Source: CBDEGK01 sp965237855
Lineage (GTDB): Bacteria; Pseudomonadota; Gammaproteobacteria; Pseudomonadales; Halieaceae
Assembly (NCBI GenBank): GCA_965237855.1
Contig: CBDEGK010000001.1
Coordinates: forward strand, 372,001 to 436,000
Length of the DNA stretch: 64,000 nt
Direction: 5' to 3'
Positions 42,777 through 51,135 of the stretch are shown piece by piece. Positions within the stretch are counted from its first letter, which is position 1; the number at the start of each line of letters is the position of its first letter. Below the pieces are notes generated by a model, which saw nothing but the letters and a program-made list of their open reading frames with translations, had not been told where the DNA came from and made no database searches. The position numbers and the translations under genes are program-made.

Positions 42777-43820
42777 TCAGCCGTTAGCCTCTAGTTCGAA
42801 GATGGTGCGCAGGATGCGTCGCCATTCCCGGTACTGTTGTTCCAGGCTGCCGTTGAGTTCTACCACCCGGCCTTTGATCTCCAGGAAGGTCGGTTGCGTC
42901 TCATTGTTGAAGCCTTCCGCCAGCCGCGCTGATTCCTGCTGCTGCACCTTGACCCATCTGAAGTTCAGATAGGAACGCTTCATGGCCTGGTAGCTACCTT
43001 TCTTGGGCTTGCTGCGCTCCGACAAGCGGTCTTCATGCAGGGTTTGATACAGCGCCTGCTCTCGGTTGACTTGCCGCCACAGGTCATAGGTTGGCCCCAG
43101 TTCTCGAAACAGCTCCTCGTATTGGCCATCGACAGTGTCGACAAAGACATATTCCTGCTCGCGGACGCGCTCGATTCGGGCCAGCATGGGGTCGTCGCGA
43201 GCGGGTAGGCGATTGAGGGTAAATCGTCCGTCTTCCTGCTGGCTGAGATAGCCGGCAAAAGCACCCGGTGCCAGTGAGTGTGCGTAACGCAATTGCGCAA
43301 CATCCTGAATAACTTGCAGGTCCCGCGTCCCAAGGCTCGCCGCCGTGCCGAGTAAATCCTGGGCAAATTCTCTATACAGCTCGGCGAAGGGGCGTTCTCG
43401 CCTGATCGAGTTGGAGCCGTAATCCGCATCGGCCGCTGTAGCGGAATAGTGTCGCGATAGCCATTGCCGACCGGTGCTGTCGGTCACCTGGATAGCGATT
43501 TCCAGGCTGATGCCGTCTGAGCTAATAATTTTGCCGGTGACCAGTAGTTCGCTCTCAGGGTCGGCAGCGGGCAGTACTCTCACTGCTCCCCACTGATCGG
43601 TTTCGACCAGGGCATCGCGCAGGGCGAAGGGCAGGTAGCGCGCCTCCAGTTCGCGTATCTCGGGAAAAATACCCAGTTTCTTGTACTGGGAAGGATCGGC
43701 GCCGAGGCCGGGGTCAAAAACTACCAGGCTGATGTCCAGCTCGCGGATATCGCCGTGGCTGTGTGTCGCCCACAGCAGGGCCAGGCAAAAAACACAGCGC
43801 CCCACTTGTCGCATTCTCAT
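42777..43820 (-). CDS. Exported protein of unknown function
   Basis: This 347-residue protein has a signal peptide (CVFCLALLWATHSHG, cleavage near residue 23). The rest is soluble, with a GAVRVLPAADPESELLVTGK strand reminiscent of periplasmic subunit-like proteins and Arg/Gln-rich helices towards the C-terminus. No catalytic motif recognised. Its ATG overlaps the stop of the lipoprotein gene upstream by 4 bp, so the two form an operon and probably work together. Confidence 0.7.
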   Translation of the reverse strand: MRMRQVGRCVFCLALLWATHSHGDIRELDISLVVFDPGLGADPSQYKKLGIFPEIRELEARYLPFALRDALVETDQWGAVRVLPAADPESELLVTGKIISSDGISLEIAIQVTDSTGRQWLSRHYSATAADADYGSNSIRRERPFAELYREFAQDLLGTAASLGTRDLQVIQDVAQLRYAHSLAPGAFAGYLSQQEDGRFTLNRLPARDDPMLARIERVREQEYVFVDTVDGQYEELFRELGPTYDLWRQVNREQALYQTLHEDRLSERSKPKKGSYQAMKRSYLNFRWVKVQQQESARLAEGFNNETQPTFLEIKGRVVELNGSLEQQYREWRRILRTIFELEANG

Positions 43821-44521
43821 GTGCCAGACCTGCTACAGACATTGCCTCTGCTCAAGGTGTACTTACACTCAAAGTCCGGTGGCAGTGGATCAAAGCGGTA
43901 ATACACGCGGTTGAGTGTGAAGGAGCGATTGCGGCCGCGGGAAATCGTGGTAGCAATGTGTAGTTTCTGCCCGTCGGGCGCCAGGGTCAGGCGGTGGTTA
44001 ATTCGGGTGCCCTCGGGTAGTGCGACAACGAAGATCAGATGATGCGCATCCCAGCCACACAATTCACTGCCTAGTTCATCAGTCACCACCTCCGGGGTGT
44101 CGTCGTGGAAACTGCAACTGAGGGCAAACGTGTCTTCGCGATCCACCATGATATCGGTGCTGCTCTGTTCGATTTCCAGCACTTGCGAGGTGGTGATGAA
44201 ATCCGCCAGTTTGGCCAGGGGAATAATGGTGGCGATGGTATTCGAGACCTCGGGGCTGGCCGATGTTTGCGCGCCGCGGCTGCTGATATCGGCGCTGCCA
44301 GAGCGGGCGCGCCGTTCCGCCTGGCGCTGCAACTCCTGGTAAATGCTGCGCAGCTTGTGATCGAGATCGTCGCTGCGACCATAATCCATTTCCCAGGAAC
44401 CCGTGAAATCCACAGACTGGTCTCGCTCCGCAACTGAGCTGGCTTGTTCTGGATTGGAGCCACAGGCGGCGATTAGCGCCAAAATGGCAGATGAGAAGAG
44501 GAGTTTGGTTCGAATGTGCAT
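43817..44521 (-). CDS. Lipoprotein of unknown function
   Basis: The protein is 234 residues with a lipoprotein signal (LFSSAILALIAACGS, Cys20). After a short linker, FTGSWEMDYGRSDDLDHKL resembles the start of small lipocalin- or DUF-type envelope proteins. The rest is beta-rich. It is the first gene of a two-gene operon (ATG overlap, 43817-43820) and is divergent from purC. Confidence 0.7.
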   Translation of the reverse strand: MHIRTKLLFSSAILALIAACGSNPEQASSVAERDQSVDFTGSWEMDYGRSDDLDHKLRSIYQELQRQAERRARSGSADISSRGAQTSASPEVSNTIATIIPLAKLADFITTSQVLEIEQSSTDIMVDREDTFALSCSFHDDTPEVVTDELGSELCGWDAHHLIFVVALPEGTRINHRLTLAPDGQKLHIATTISRGRNRSFTLNRVYYRFDPLPPDFECKYTLSRGNVCSRSGT

Positions 44522-44655
44522 GGCGGGCCATACTGTACCCCAATATGGCCGGACGATGTGTTAACAAATGTCAGTGATCTTGCATGGTTGTTGGCAATAA
44601 TTCTGGTAGAATTTTTCATTTTTTACCATACGTACACAAACTACGGAGCAGTCGC

Positions 44656-45759
44656 ATGAGTCTGGCAAACAAGGTGTTGGCAGTTAACAACGATCTGCCG
44701 ATACGCACTGAGCAACCGGTGCACAACGGCAAGGTGCGTTCTGTGTACTGGTTGACTGCGGCCGACAGCGCCCGCCTGATCCGTGAACAGGGTTACGATG
44801 TGGCGGCCGATGCGCCGCTGGCGATCATGGTGATCTCCGACCGAATATCCGCCTATGAATGTATCTGGCATGGCGAGGGTGGCATGAATGGTGTGCCGGG
44901 TAAGGGCGCTGCTCTTAACGCCATCTCTAATCACTGGTTCAAGCAGTTTCGAGCGCAGGGACTGGCGGACAGTCACATCCTGGATGTTCCCCATCCCCTG
45001 GTCTGGATTGTGCAAAAAGCACGGCCGGTCATGATCGAAGCCATTGCCCGCCAATATATTACCGGCTCGATGTGGCGCGCGTACGAGCGCGGGGATCGCA
45101 ACTTCTGCGGTATCGAGATTGCAGATGGTTTGCAGCGTGATCAGTGCCTGCCACAGCTGCTGATCACGCCCTCGACCAAGGGTATCCTGACCGGTATTCC
45201 CGGTGTTTCCGAGGTGGATGATGTAAATATCAGCCGTGCCGATATGGAAGCGAATTACCAGGCTTTCCAGTTTTCAACAACTGCGGACATAGATCGCTAT
45301 GAAACGCTGCTGAGTGAAGGCTTTACGGTGATCAGCGATGAATTGGCGAAGCTCGACCAGATTTTCGTCGATACCAAGTTTGAGTTCGGCTACGTCACCG
45401 ATGCCAATGGTGATGAGAAACTGATTTATATGGACGAGGTGGGTACACCGGACTCTTCCCGAATTTGGGACGGCCCCGCCTATAGGGAGGGTAAGGTGGT
45501 AGAGAACTCCAAGGAGGAATTTCGCCAGCTATTGCTCAATTATTTTCCGGACCCGGATATTCTGACCAATAAGGACCGGATGGACGAGCGCCCGGCACTG
45601 GCCCGGGACAATGACCTGCCAGAAGCCATCATGCTGCAGACCTCTGATACCTATCGCTCTATTGCAGAGAAAATCACCGGTCAAGCCCTGCAGTTGTCGG
45701 ACAATCCCAAAGCAGAGATTGTAGAAGTACTCAATGATCGCTATGGTCTGATTCAGTAG
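44656..45759 (+). CDS. purC: Phosphoribosylaminoimidazolesuccinocarboxamide synthase
   Basis: The 367-residue enzyme joins aspartate to CAIR with ATP in purine synthesis. ATG 44656 follows CGGAG; the frame opens 24 codons earlier without similarity. Motifs include GKVRSVYWLTA, VISDRISAYECIWHG, ARQYITGSMWRAYERG and KFEFGYVTDANGDEKLIYMDE, DGPAYREG. It is the long variant found in Vibrio- and Shewanella-type genomes, longer than the 237-residue E. coli enzyme. Confidence 0.95.
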   Translation: MSLANKVLAVNNDLPIRTEQPVHNGKVRSVYWLTAADSARLIREQGYDVAADAPLAIMVISDRISAYECIWHGEGGMNGVPGKGAALNAISNHWFKQFRAQGLADSHILDVPHPLVWIVQKARPVMIEAIARQYITGSMWRAYERGDRNFCGIEIADGLQRDQCLPQLLITPSTKGILTGIPGVSEVDDVNISRADMEANYQAFQFSTTADIDRYETLLSEGFTVISDELAKLDQIFVDTKFEFGYVTDANGDEKLIYMDEVGTPDSSRIWDGPAYREGKVVENSKEEFRQLLLNYFPDPDILTNKDRMDERPALARDNDLPEAIMLQTSDTYRSIAEKITGQALQLSDNPKAEIVEVLNDRYGLIQ

Positions 45760-45773
45760 TGGCGGAGGGGCCT

Positions 45774-46325
45774 ATGACACACGTTCAAAAATTGCTGGCT
45801 GCGATCCTGGCAGTGACCATGCTAATGCTGTTGAGCGCCTGCTCGTCCACGTCTGACACCTATGCCAACGTAGATCCGGCAGTGGATTTCTCCGCCTATA
45901 AAACCTATGGCTTTATCGATAACCCATCTTCTAATAGTCAGGGCTATGAGTCTCTGGAAACCAGTTTTCTCAAGGTTGCCGTGGCCCAGCAAATGAACCA
46001 ACGGGGATATCACTACGATAAACAACCGGACCTGCTGCTCAATTTCTACATCCACACCAAGGAAAAACTGCACACTTACTCAACCCCCGTCGCGCACGGG
46101 TATTACGGCTATCGCAGCTACAATTCCTGGGGTGGCTACGCCTATGAAACCCAGGTACAGCAGTACACCGAGGGCACCCTGAATATCGATGTGGTGGACG
46201 CCCACACCAATAAATTGGTGTGGGAGGGGGTATTGACAGGCCGGCTTACCGACCAGGATGTAGCGAATCTCGAGGCCACCGTTGATGCCGCAGTAAAGCA
46301 AGTCTTCACTAACTTTCCAGGTTAG
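45774..46325 (+). CDS. DUF4136-type lipoprotein
   Basis: The protein is 183 residues from ATG 45774, preceded by GGCGGAGGGG; the frame opens 5 codons earlier. It has a lipobox LMLLSACSS (Cys about 22) and a DUF4136 domain: VDFSAYKTYGFID, AVAQQMNQRGYHYDKQPDLL, NIDVVDAHTNKLVWEGVLTG. A Tyr/Gly-rich loop (HGYYGYRSYNSWGG) is present. Envelope protein of unknown role. It follows purC by 14 bp and may be co-transcribed. Confidence 0.85.
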   Translation: MTHVQKLLAAILAVTMLMLLSACSSTSDTYANVDPAVDFSAYKTYGFIDNPSSNSQGYESLETSFLKVAVAQQMNQRGYHYDKQPDLLLNFYIHTKEKLHTYSTPVAHGYYGYRSYNSWGGYAYETQVQQYTEGTLNIDVVDAHTNKLVWEGVLTGRLTDQDVANLEATVDAAVKQVFTNFPG

Positions 46326-46396
46326 TAGAGGGTTGTTACTTTAACCCCTATATGTGGTAAAGTTGGCACCAATTACATTACTGGTGCGGGGCCGCT

Positions 46397-47182
46397 ATGG
46401 TAATTGCCATACTTTTGTTCGGTCTGATCGTCGGAGTGATGCAAATCTCTAGCCCGGCGGCTGTCGAACAGGTCGCTAACGCTGACGGCGTCAGGGATAA
46501 CGTGATGGAGGTAGCCCGCGAGGTCGCTGCCGAGCCTGTTACTGCCAACGCGGCGGGATCAGCGCCTTCCAATTCCATTGTCATAGATATCCGCAGCCAC
46601 GACGGCAATCCGTACGTGTTAATGGCGAATGCCCGCAGCAAAGCCGAATTGAACCAAATGGTTGCCGACCTGGTGGCCAATCAGCCGCATAAGGCAGGCA
46701 ATATTGTGACCATGGCCATGGCCATGGCACAACAATACGACGATAACACCATCGGTGATGTTGCCATGATTTCAGCAGCAGCCACCAAGGCCGCGCCTGA
46801 ACACGCAGTGTCTATCGCTGCGGCCGTGGCGCGCTCGCTCAAGCATGCGCCTGCCGCGCTGTCAGCCGCGGTTGCTTCCGTCGTAGTGTTGGTACCCGAG
46901 CAAACCCAGACGATCGCCACCGTGGTCGGGGCAGTGGTGGGCGATGATGCATACACCCTGGGCATGATCGCCCAGACGGTCGCTATTTCTTCCGGCGAGG
47001 AGGTTTTCACTGGCCTGTCTACCGGCTCTGGTGCTTCCGTAGCCGCGGTCATGAAACAGAGTTCTCGACTGGGCATACGGGTGCCCTTCGAAGTACCAGC
47101 TTATGCAGCCCAGATTGCACCTCAGCCCTCCATGTTTGCCGATATCCAGGCTGGTAAAGCCTCTAACGAACGCCTCAACTAA
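46397..47182 (+). CDS. Alanine-rich exported protein, unknown function
   Basis: The product is 261 residues with an N-terminal hydrophobic segment (IAILLFGLIVGVMQ) that is a signal or membrane anchor. The middle is a long run of short Ala/Val helices (AAATKAAPEHAVSIAAAVAR), a pattern of repeated helical hairpins of roughly 16-20 residues. No recognised domain. The NUDIX gene starts 2 bp after its stop, so they are probably co-transcribed. Confidence 0.6.
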   Translation: MVIAILLFGLIVGVMQISSPAAVEQVANADGVRDNVMEVAREVAAEPVTANAAGSAPSNSIVIDIRSHDGNPYVLMANARSKAELNQMVADLVANQPHKAGNIVTMAMAMAQQYDDNTIGDVAMISAAATKAAPEHAVSIAAAVARSLKHAPAALSAAVASVVVLVPEQTQTIATVVGAVVGDDAYTLGMIAQTVAISSGEEVFTGLSTGSGASVAAVMKQSSRLGIRVPFEVPAYAAQIAPQPSMFADIQAGKASNERLN

Positions 47183-47184
47183 GT

Positions 47185-47892
47185 ATGTCTGATATTCCCC
47201 AACCGCGCCCTGCGGCGACGGTGGTTTTGTTGCGCGACAGCGAAACCGGCCCCGAAGCTCTGCTTCTGAAACGCAACAAGGCGCTGGCGTTCGCCGGCGG
47301 CCTGTGGGTGTTTCCCGGTGGTGCCCTGGATCCAGAAGACTGGGCGGCAGCCGAGGATGATGAGTTCGAAGCCGCGCGCATTGCCTGCGCCCGGGAAGCC
47401 CAGGAAGAGGCGGGACTGGTGGTGGATGCAGATACCATGGTTCAGATCAGCCACTGGACCACGCCGGTGGCCGAGAAGAAGCGTTTTTACACCTGGATCT
47501 TCCTGTCCCTGGCCGTCGGCGCCGAAGAGGTGCAAATCGATGGCAGTGAAATACACGACCACCAGTGGATCAATGTGCGTGAGGCCATTGCCCAGCACGA
47601 GACGGGCGAGTTGGGGTTGTTACCGCCAACCATCATGACGCTGCGGGCATTGCAGGGATACCTGTCGGCACAAGATGCCGTGCACGGTATTGCGGCGCGC
47701 AATGCCCCGCATATCCTGCCGGTGTTTGCGCGCCAGGATAATGTCGTTGCCGTCTTGTTTCCCGGTGATGCCGGCTACGACAGCGGCGATACCACTGTGG
47801 TGGGATCACGCAATCGGGTGCAGATGCTTGAGGGTAGCTGGCACTATGCCTGCGAAGACCTGGACCCGGCCTTCGCCCGCATGGACGTCTGA
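47185..47892 (+). CDS. NUDIX hydrolase
   Basis: The protein is 235 residues, larger than minimal NUDIX enzymes because of a C-terminal extension (about 165-235). The Nudix box is recognisable as GGALDPEDW ... AREAQEEAGL, with the insert between glycine and REAQEE longer than in the classic 23-residue box, as in the mammalian NUDT19-like/CoA-pyrophosphatase subgroup. It should cleave a nucleoside diphosphate-linked substrate; which one is not clear. Confidence 0.85.
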   Translation: MSDIPQPRPAATVVLLRDSETGPEALLLKRNKALAFAGGLWVFPGGALDPEDWAAAEDDEFEAARIACAREAQEEAGLVVDADTMVQISHWTTPVAEKKRFYTWIFLSLAVGAEEVQIDGSEIHDHQWINVREAIAQHETGELGLLPPTIMTLRALQGYLSAQDAVHGIAARNAPHILPVFARQDNVVAVLFPGDAGYDSGDTTVVGSRNRVQMLEGSWHYACEDLDPAFARMDV

Positions 47893-48992
47893 TCAGCTGA
47901 AGCAGTAGTCCTTGCTCTCGATAGTCCGGGTCCATTGCCACAGCTGCAGAATTTTCCACGGCCACAACAAGGTGCACTTGCCATCATCGTTGGTGTAGAA
48001 GCTGTACTTGACTGATTTGTGCTCCCAGATCATCTGCGCATGCTGCTCCCGAAAGCGTTGGTTATAGTCGTCAAATACCTCCTGCCGGCAGTCCAGTGCC
48101 TGATGTTCACTAGTTAACAGCGAGTGCAGACCATCCATGATGTAACGCACCTGGCACTCGATATTGAAAATGATGCTGCCGCCAAAGGCAAGGTTGGTGC
48201 CGGGACCGTAACAGAGGAAGAAATTGGGTACGGTGATGCCCAGGTAGGCCGCCGGCTCTTCGCCCCATTGGTCGGCCATTGTCCTGCAGCGTGCGTTTAC
48301 CCATAGGCGCAGAATCGGGGATGACTTTCGCCAATAGCTCTTCATCGTCACCGACCTGGGTTTTGATGTAATCGCTGAACATCTGGTAGATGAAATCATT
48401 GGCCTCATTGATGGAGCGCTCCTGGTGGGGCCAGTCAGGATCGACAATGGTCGTTTCCCAGGCGCCATCAATGGCGATATAGGGAAGGCCCGCTTCTTCC
48501 AGGCGAATAGCCGCCAGCACGCCGGCCATACCGCCACCGATAATAACGACTGAAAAGTCCTGCCGAGTTGCCTCGTCCAGCTGTTGTGCCCAGTGGTTGC
48601 CGCGCTGATCCTCGCCATCCAGCTCCATTTCCTCGAGTAGCATGGGCACATAGTCCTGGGGAACTTCTTCGGCCACCAGGAATTCCATCATGCGGTGAAT
48701 GGTGTCGGGACTGGGTGGCTCGGGCAAGACGCCGGCCACCATCACGAAAGTCCCGGATGACTGTCAGCGCCTGCGTGCGGACGCTGGCCTTGGCTTCCTC
48801 GGACATATAGCCCTGGTATTCATTGATGTAGAGCCCCATGGGGCGGAGCTCGCTATCGAGCAGACTGCTGTCGCCACTCATGTGGATCATCGACATCAGC
48901 AGGCAGGGGATACTGGCTTGTTCGAGGGCAGCGGCAATCTCTGCATCGGAGGCATGGATACCGCTGCCGGCGGGGTTCTGTTTACTACTCAT
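47893..48992 (-). pseudogene. Decayed Baeyer-Villiger-type flavin monooxygenase
   Basis: Pieces of one flavoprotein lie in successive frames. The N-terminus (ASDAEIAAALEQASIPCLLM to VRTQALTVIRDFRDGG, from 48992) is followed in another frame by FSVVIIGGGMAGVLAAIRLE, an FAD-binding motif. It jumps directly to DPDWPHQERSINEANDF, which belongs far downstream in intact proteins, and then to a third frame with LGITVPNFFLCYGPGTNLA and the C-terminus. Two frameshifts and at least one large internal deletion make it non-functional. Confidence 0.82.
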
Positions 48993-49027
48993 AACTTTGG
49001 GATTCCAGCAGGCTCATTCATGACATT

Positions 49028-49870
49028 CTAAATTTCAGGTACAAACAGGGTCGGATTACGGGCGACCCTGACATCATCTAATCGGGAGTGGGCGGCCTCA
49101 CGGCAGGTGTCTTCCGACAGAATATAAAACTGTTTCTCGACTATAGCCTGAAATACCCGTTCTGCCAGTTCAGCTGGGTCTTTGCCGGTGGCCGTGGTGG
49201 CGACAATAGCCTCGCTGGCGAAGCTGCGCGAATCAGAAGTGGGGGCATCATTCAGTGCGCTGGGGCGATTGCGCTCGGATTTTCCAATGCCCGTGTCAAA
49301 CAATTCGGGGCACAGACAGGATACCCCTACCTGGGGGGCCGTCAGAGACAACTCATGGTACAGGCACTCGCTAAGGGCCAGTACCGCGTGTTTGGTCATA
49401 TGATAAATGCCGGAATAGGGCATGGTGGTAACTGCGGCCATGGAGGCCGTATTGACCATATGACATTCCTCGCCGCTGGCAATCATGTGCGGGATAAAAC
49501 TGCGAATACCGTGCACAACACCGTATTGATTGACCCCGGTCAGCCAATCAAAATCATCCAGGGTGGCCTCCCACAGGTGTCCACCGACAAAGACGCCGGC
49601 ATTATTGCAGACGATGTGAATAGCGCCGAAGCGATCTATGGTTTGTTGCGCCAGGGCGTCGACAGACTGCGCATCGCTGACGTCACAGACGACCGCCAGC
49701 GTTGCAACGCCCAGCGCGGCGACCTCACGCTCGGCCTCGGACAGCGCCTCCTGCTCAATGTCGGCCAGCACAACCCGGCAGCCGTGGCTGGCAAATTTCT
49801 TACACAGTGCGAGGCCAATGCCTCCGGCTGCGCCGGTAACAATTGCGACTCGGTTGGCAAAATCTTTCAT
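49028..49870 (-). CDS. Short-chain dehydrogenase/reductase
   Basis: This 280-residue classical SDR has cofactor motif GAAGGIGLALC (about 14-24), Asp in LADIEQ (suggesting NAD preference), NNAGV (about 89-93), and catalytic Ser, Tyr and Lys in NTASMAAVTTMPYSGIYHMTKHA. Substrate unknown. It sits between the decayed monooxygenase and a cytochrome b561 gene, all possibly from one catabolic cluster. Confidence 0.9.
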   Translation of the reverse strand: MKDFANRVAIVTGAAGGIGLALCKKFASHGCRVVLADIEQEALSEAEREVAALGVATLAVVCDVSDAQSVDALAQQTIDRFGAIHIVCNNAGVFVGGHLWEATLDDFDWLTGVNQYGVVHGIRSFIPHMIASGEECHMVNTASMAAVTTMPYSGIYHMTKHAVLALSECLYHELSLTAPQVGVSCLCPELFDTGIGKSERNRPSALNDAPTSDSRSFASEAIVATTATGKDPAELAERVFQAIVEKQFYILSEDTCREAAHSRLDDVRVARNPTLFVPEI

Positions 49871-49936
49871 CGGTGGATTCTTCTTCGGAAACTATGCAAA
49901 GCTATGAGTAGCACTTGCTAATGGAGACTGTCAATT

Positions 49937-50578
49937 GTGATGTACCCGCGCTGGGACCTGGCTACGCGTTTGTTTCACTGGGCGCTACTGCTGGCCCTGA
50001 TTTTGGCATGGGTCAGCCAGGAAGAGGATTACATCGATGTGCATATCGGCAGTGGTTACGCCGTGCTGGCACTGGTGTTGTTTCGCTTGCTGTGGGGCCT
50101 GGTTGGCAGTGTGCATTCACGGTTCAGTGATTTTTTACGTTCGCCGGCGGTGACATGGCGCTACTGGCGACAGGGTGGGGCAGATGGACCGGGTCATAAT
50201 CCGGCGGCGGGTTGGTCGATTCTGCTGCTGTTGGTGGTGGTGCTGGCGCAGGCAATCACCGGCCTGTTTAACAGTGACGAGTTGATCTATTCCGGGCCCC
50301 TGTTTCATCTGCTGGACAGTCATTGGAGCGACCTGCTCGGCGCCTGGCATGAACGCCTGTTCTGGTTTCTGCTGGGCCTGGTCAGCCTGCACATCCTGGC
50401 GGTGCTCTATCATCAATTGCTGAAGCGGCAGGATATCTTGTGGCCCATGCTCGACGGTGGTTCAGATGGCAAGGGCGTGCCGCGCTCCGGCTTGTTTGCG
50501 CTGCTGGTATTGTTACTGGTGGTCGGGTTCATGGCGCTGGCCCTGGCTCTGGTGCCGGAGCCAACACCTATCTGGTAG
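49937..50578 (+). CDS. Cytochrome b561-family protein
   Basis: The 213-residue membrane protein has four or five membrane segments. Haem-ligand histidines are in RLFHWALLLALI (about 12-22) and VHIGSGYAVLAL, with further histidines in SHWSDLLGAWHERLFW and SLHILAVLYHQLL. It resembles the prokaryotic b561/PF01292 electron carriers that pair with a c-type cytochrome, and a cytochrome c' gene is convergent just 4 bp after its stop. GTG/ATG choice: ATG 49937 or the next ATG. Confidence 0.85.
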   Translation: MMYPRWDLATRLFHWALLLALILAWVSQEEDYIDVHIGSGYAVLALVLFRLLWGLVGSVHSRFSDFLRSPAVTWRYWRQGGADGPGHNPAAGWSILLLLVVVLAQAITGLFNSDELIYSGPLFHLLDSHWSDLLGAWHERLFWFLLGLVSLHILAVLYHQLLKRQDILWPMLDGGSDGKGVPRSGLFALLVLLLVVGFMALALALVPEPTPIW

Positions 50579-50582
50579 CGGA

Positions 50583-51050
50583 TTAATTCATGTAATCCTT
50601 GGACTTGTAGTCGTCGTGACAGTTCTTGCAGCTGCCGCCGGTCTTCTGGAATTGCTTGAGGATGGCCCGTTTGTCGGCGGTGCTGGCCACCAGTGCAAGT
50701 TTTTCAGCTTCTTCGCGCAGCGTGCCGATCTTGCTCTGGAAATCATCCAGGTTTTCCCATATCTCCGGTCTGGCCCGGGTCTGACCCTTATCGCTGCCGG
50801 TCGGAAATCCGCGCATCAGATCCAGGCTGCTAGCGGTGGCCAGGTCATTGGCGTAGCCCTGGAAAGCCTTGTCATTCCAGGGCATCTCGCCCTTGATCAT
50901 AGAACTCATTGGGCCGAAGTTGGCACCCATAACCGCAAACAGGGATTGGCGGTAGGAGAGGCTAAATGCGCTCACGTCGAGGTGGGAGAGGGCGATCGGT
51001 GTGGCGGTCAGACCAGATAGTAAAACCACAGCGGTAAACAGTTTTTTCAT
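50583..51050 (-). CDS. Cytochrome c', class II
   Basis: The protein is 155 residues from the Met in MKKLFTAVVLLSG (the frame opens 8 codons earlier). It has a signal peptide (cleavage near ALS), a four-helix bundle and the haem motif CKNCH near the C-terminus (GGSCKNCHDDYKSKDY), characteristic of class II cytochromes c'. It is periplasmic; such proteins bind NO or carry electrons. Convergent with the b561 gene, the common b561/c' pairing. Confidence 0.9.
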   Translation of the reverse strand: MKKLFTAVVLLSGLTATPIALSHLDVSAFSLSYRQSLFAVMGANFGPMSSMIKGEMPWNDKAFQGYANDLATASSLDLMRGFPTGSDKGQTRARPEIWENLDDFQSKIGTLREEAEKLALVASTADKRAILKQFQKTGGSCKNCHDDYKSKDYMN

Positions 51051-51135
51051 AGGCTTGCTCCTTCTTATTGTCAATTCATGATAGCTAATTTTCGAGTACT
51101 ATAGCGACCACATTAGGTATCACCAAGAGCGAGCT

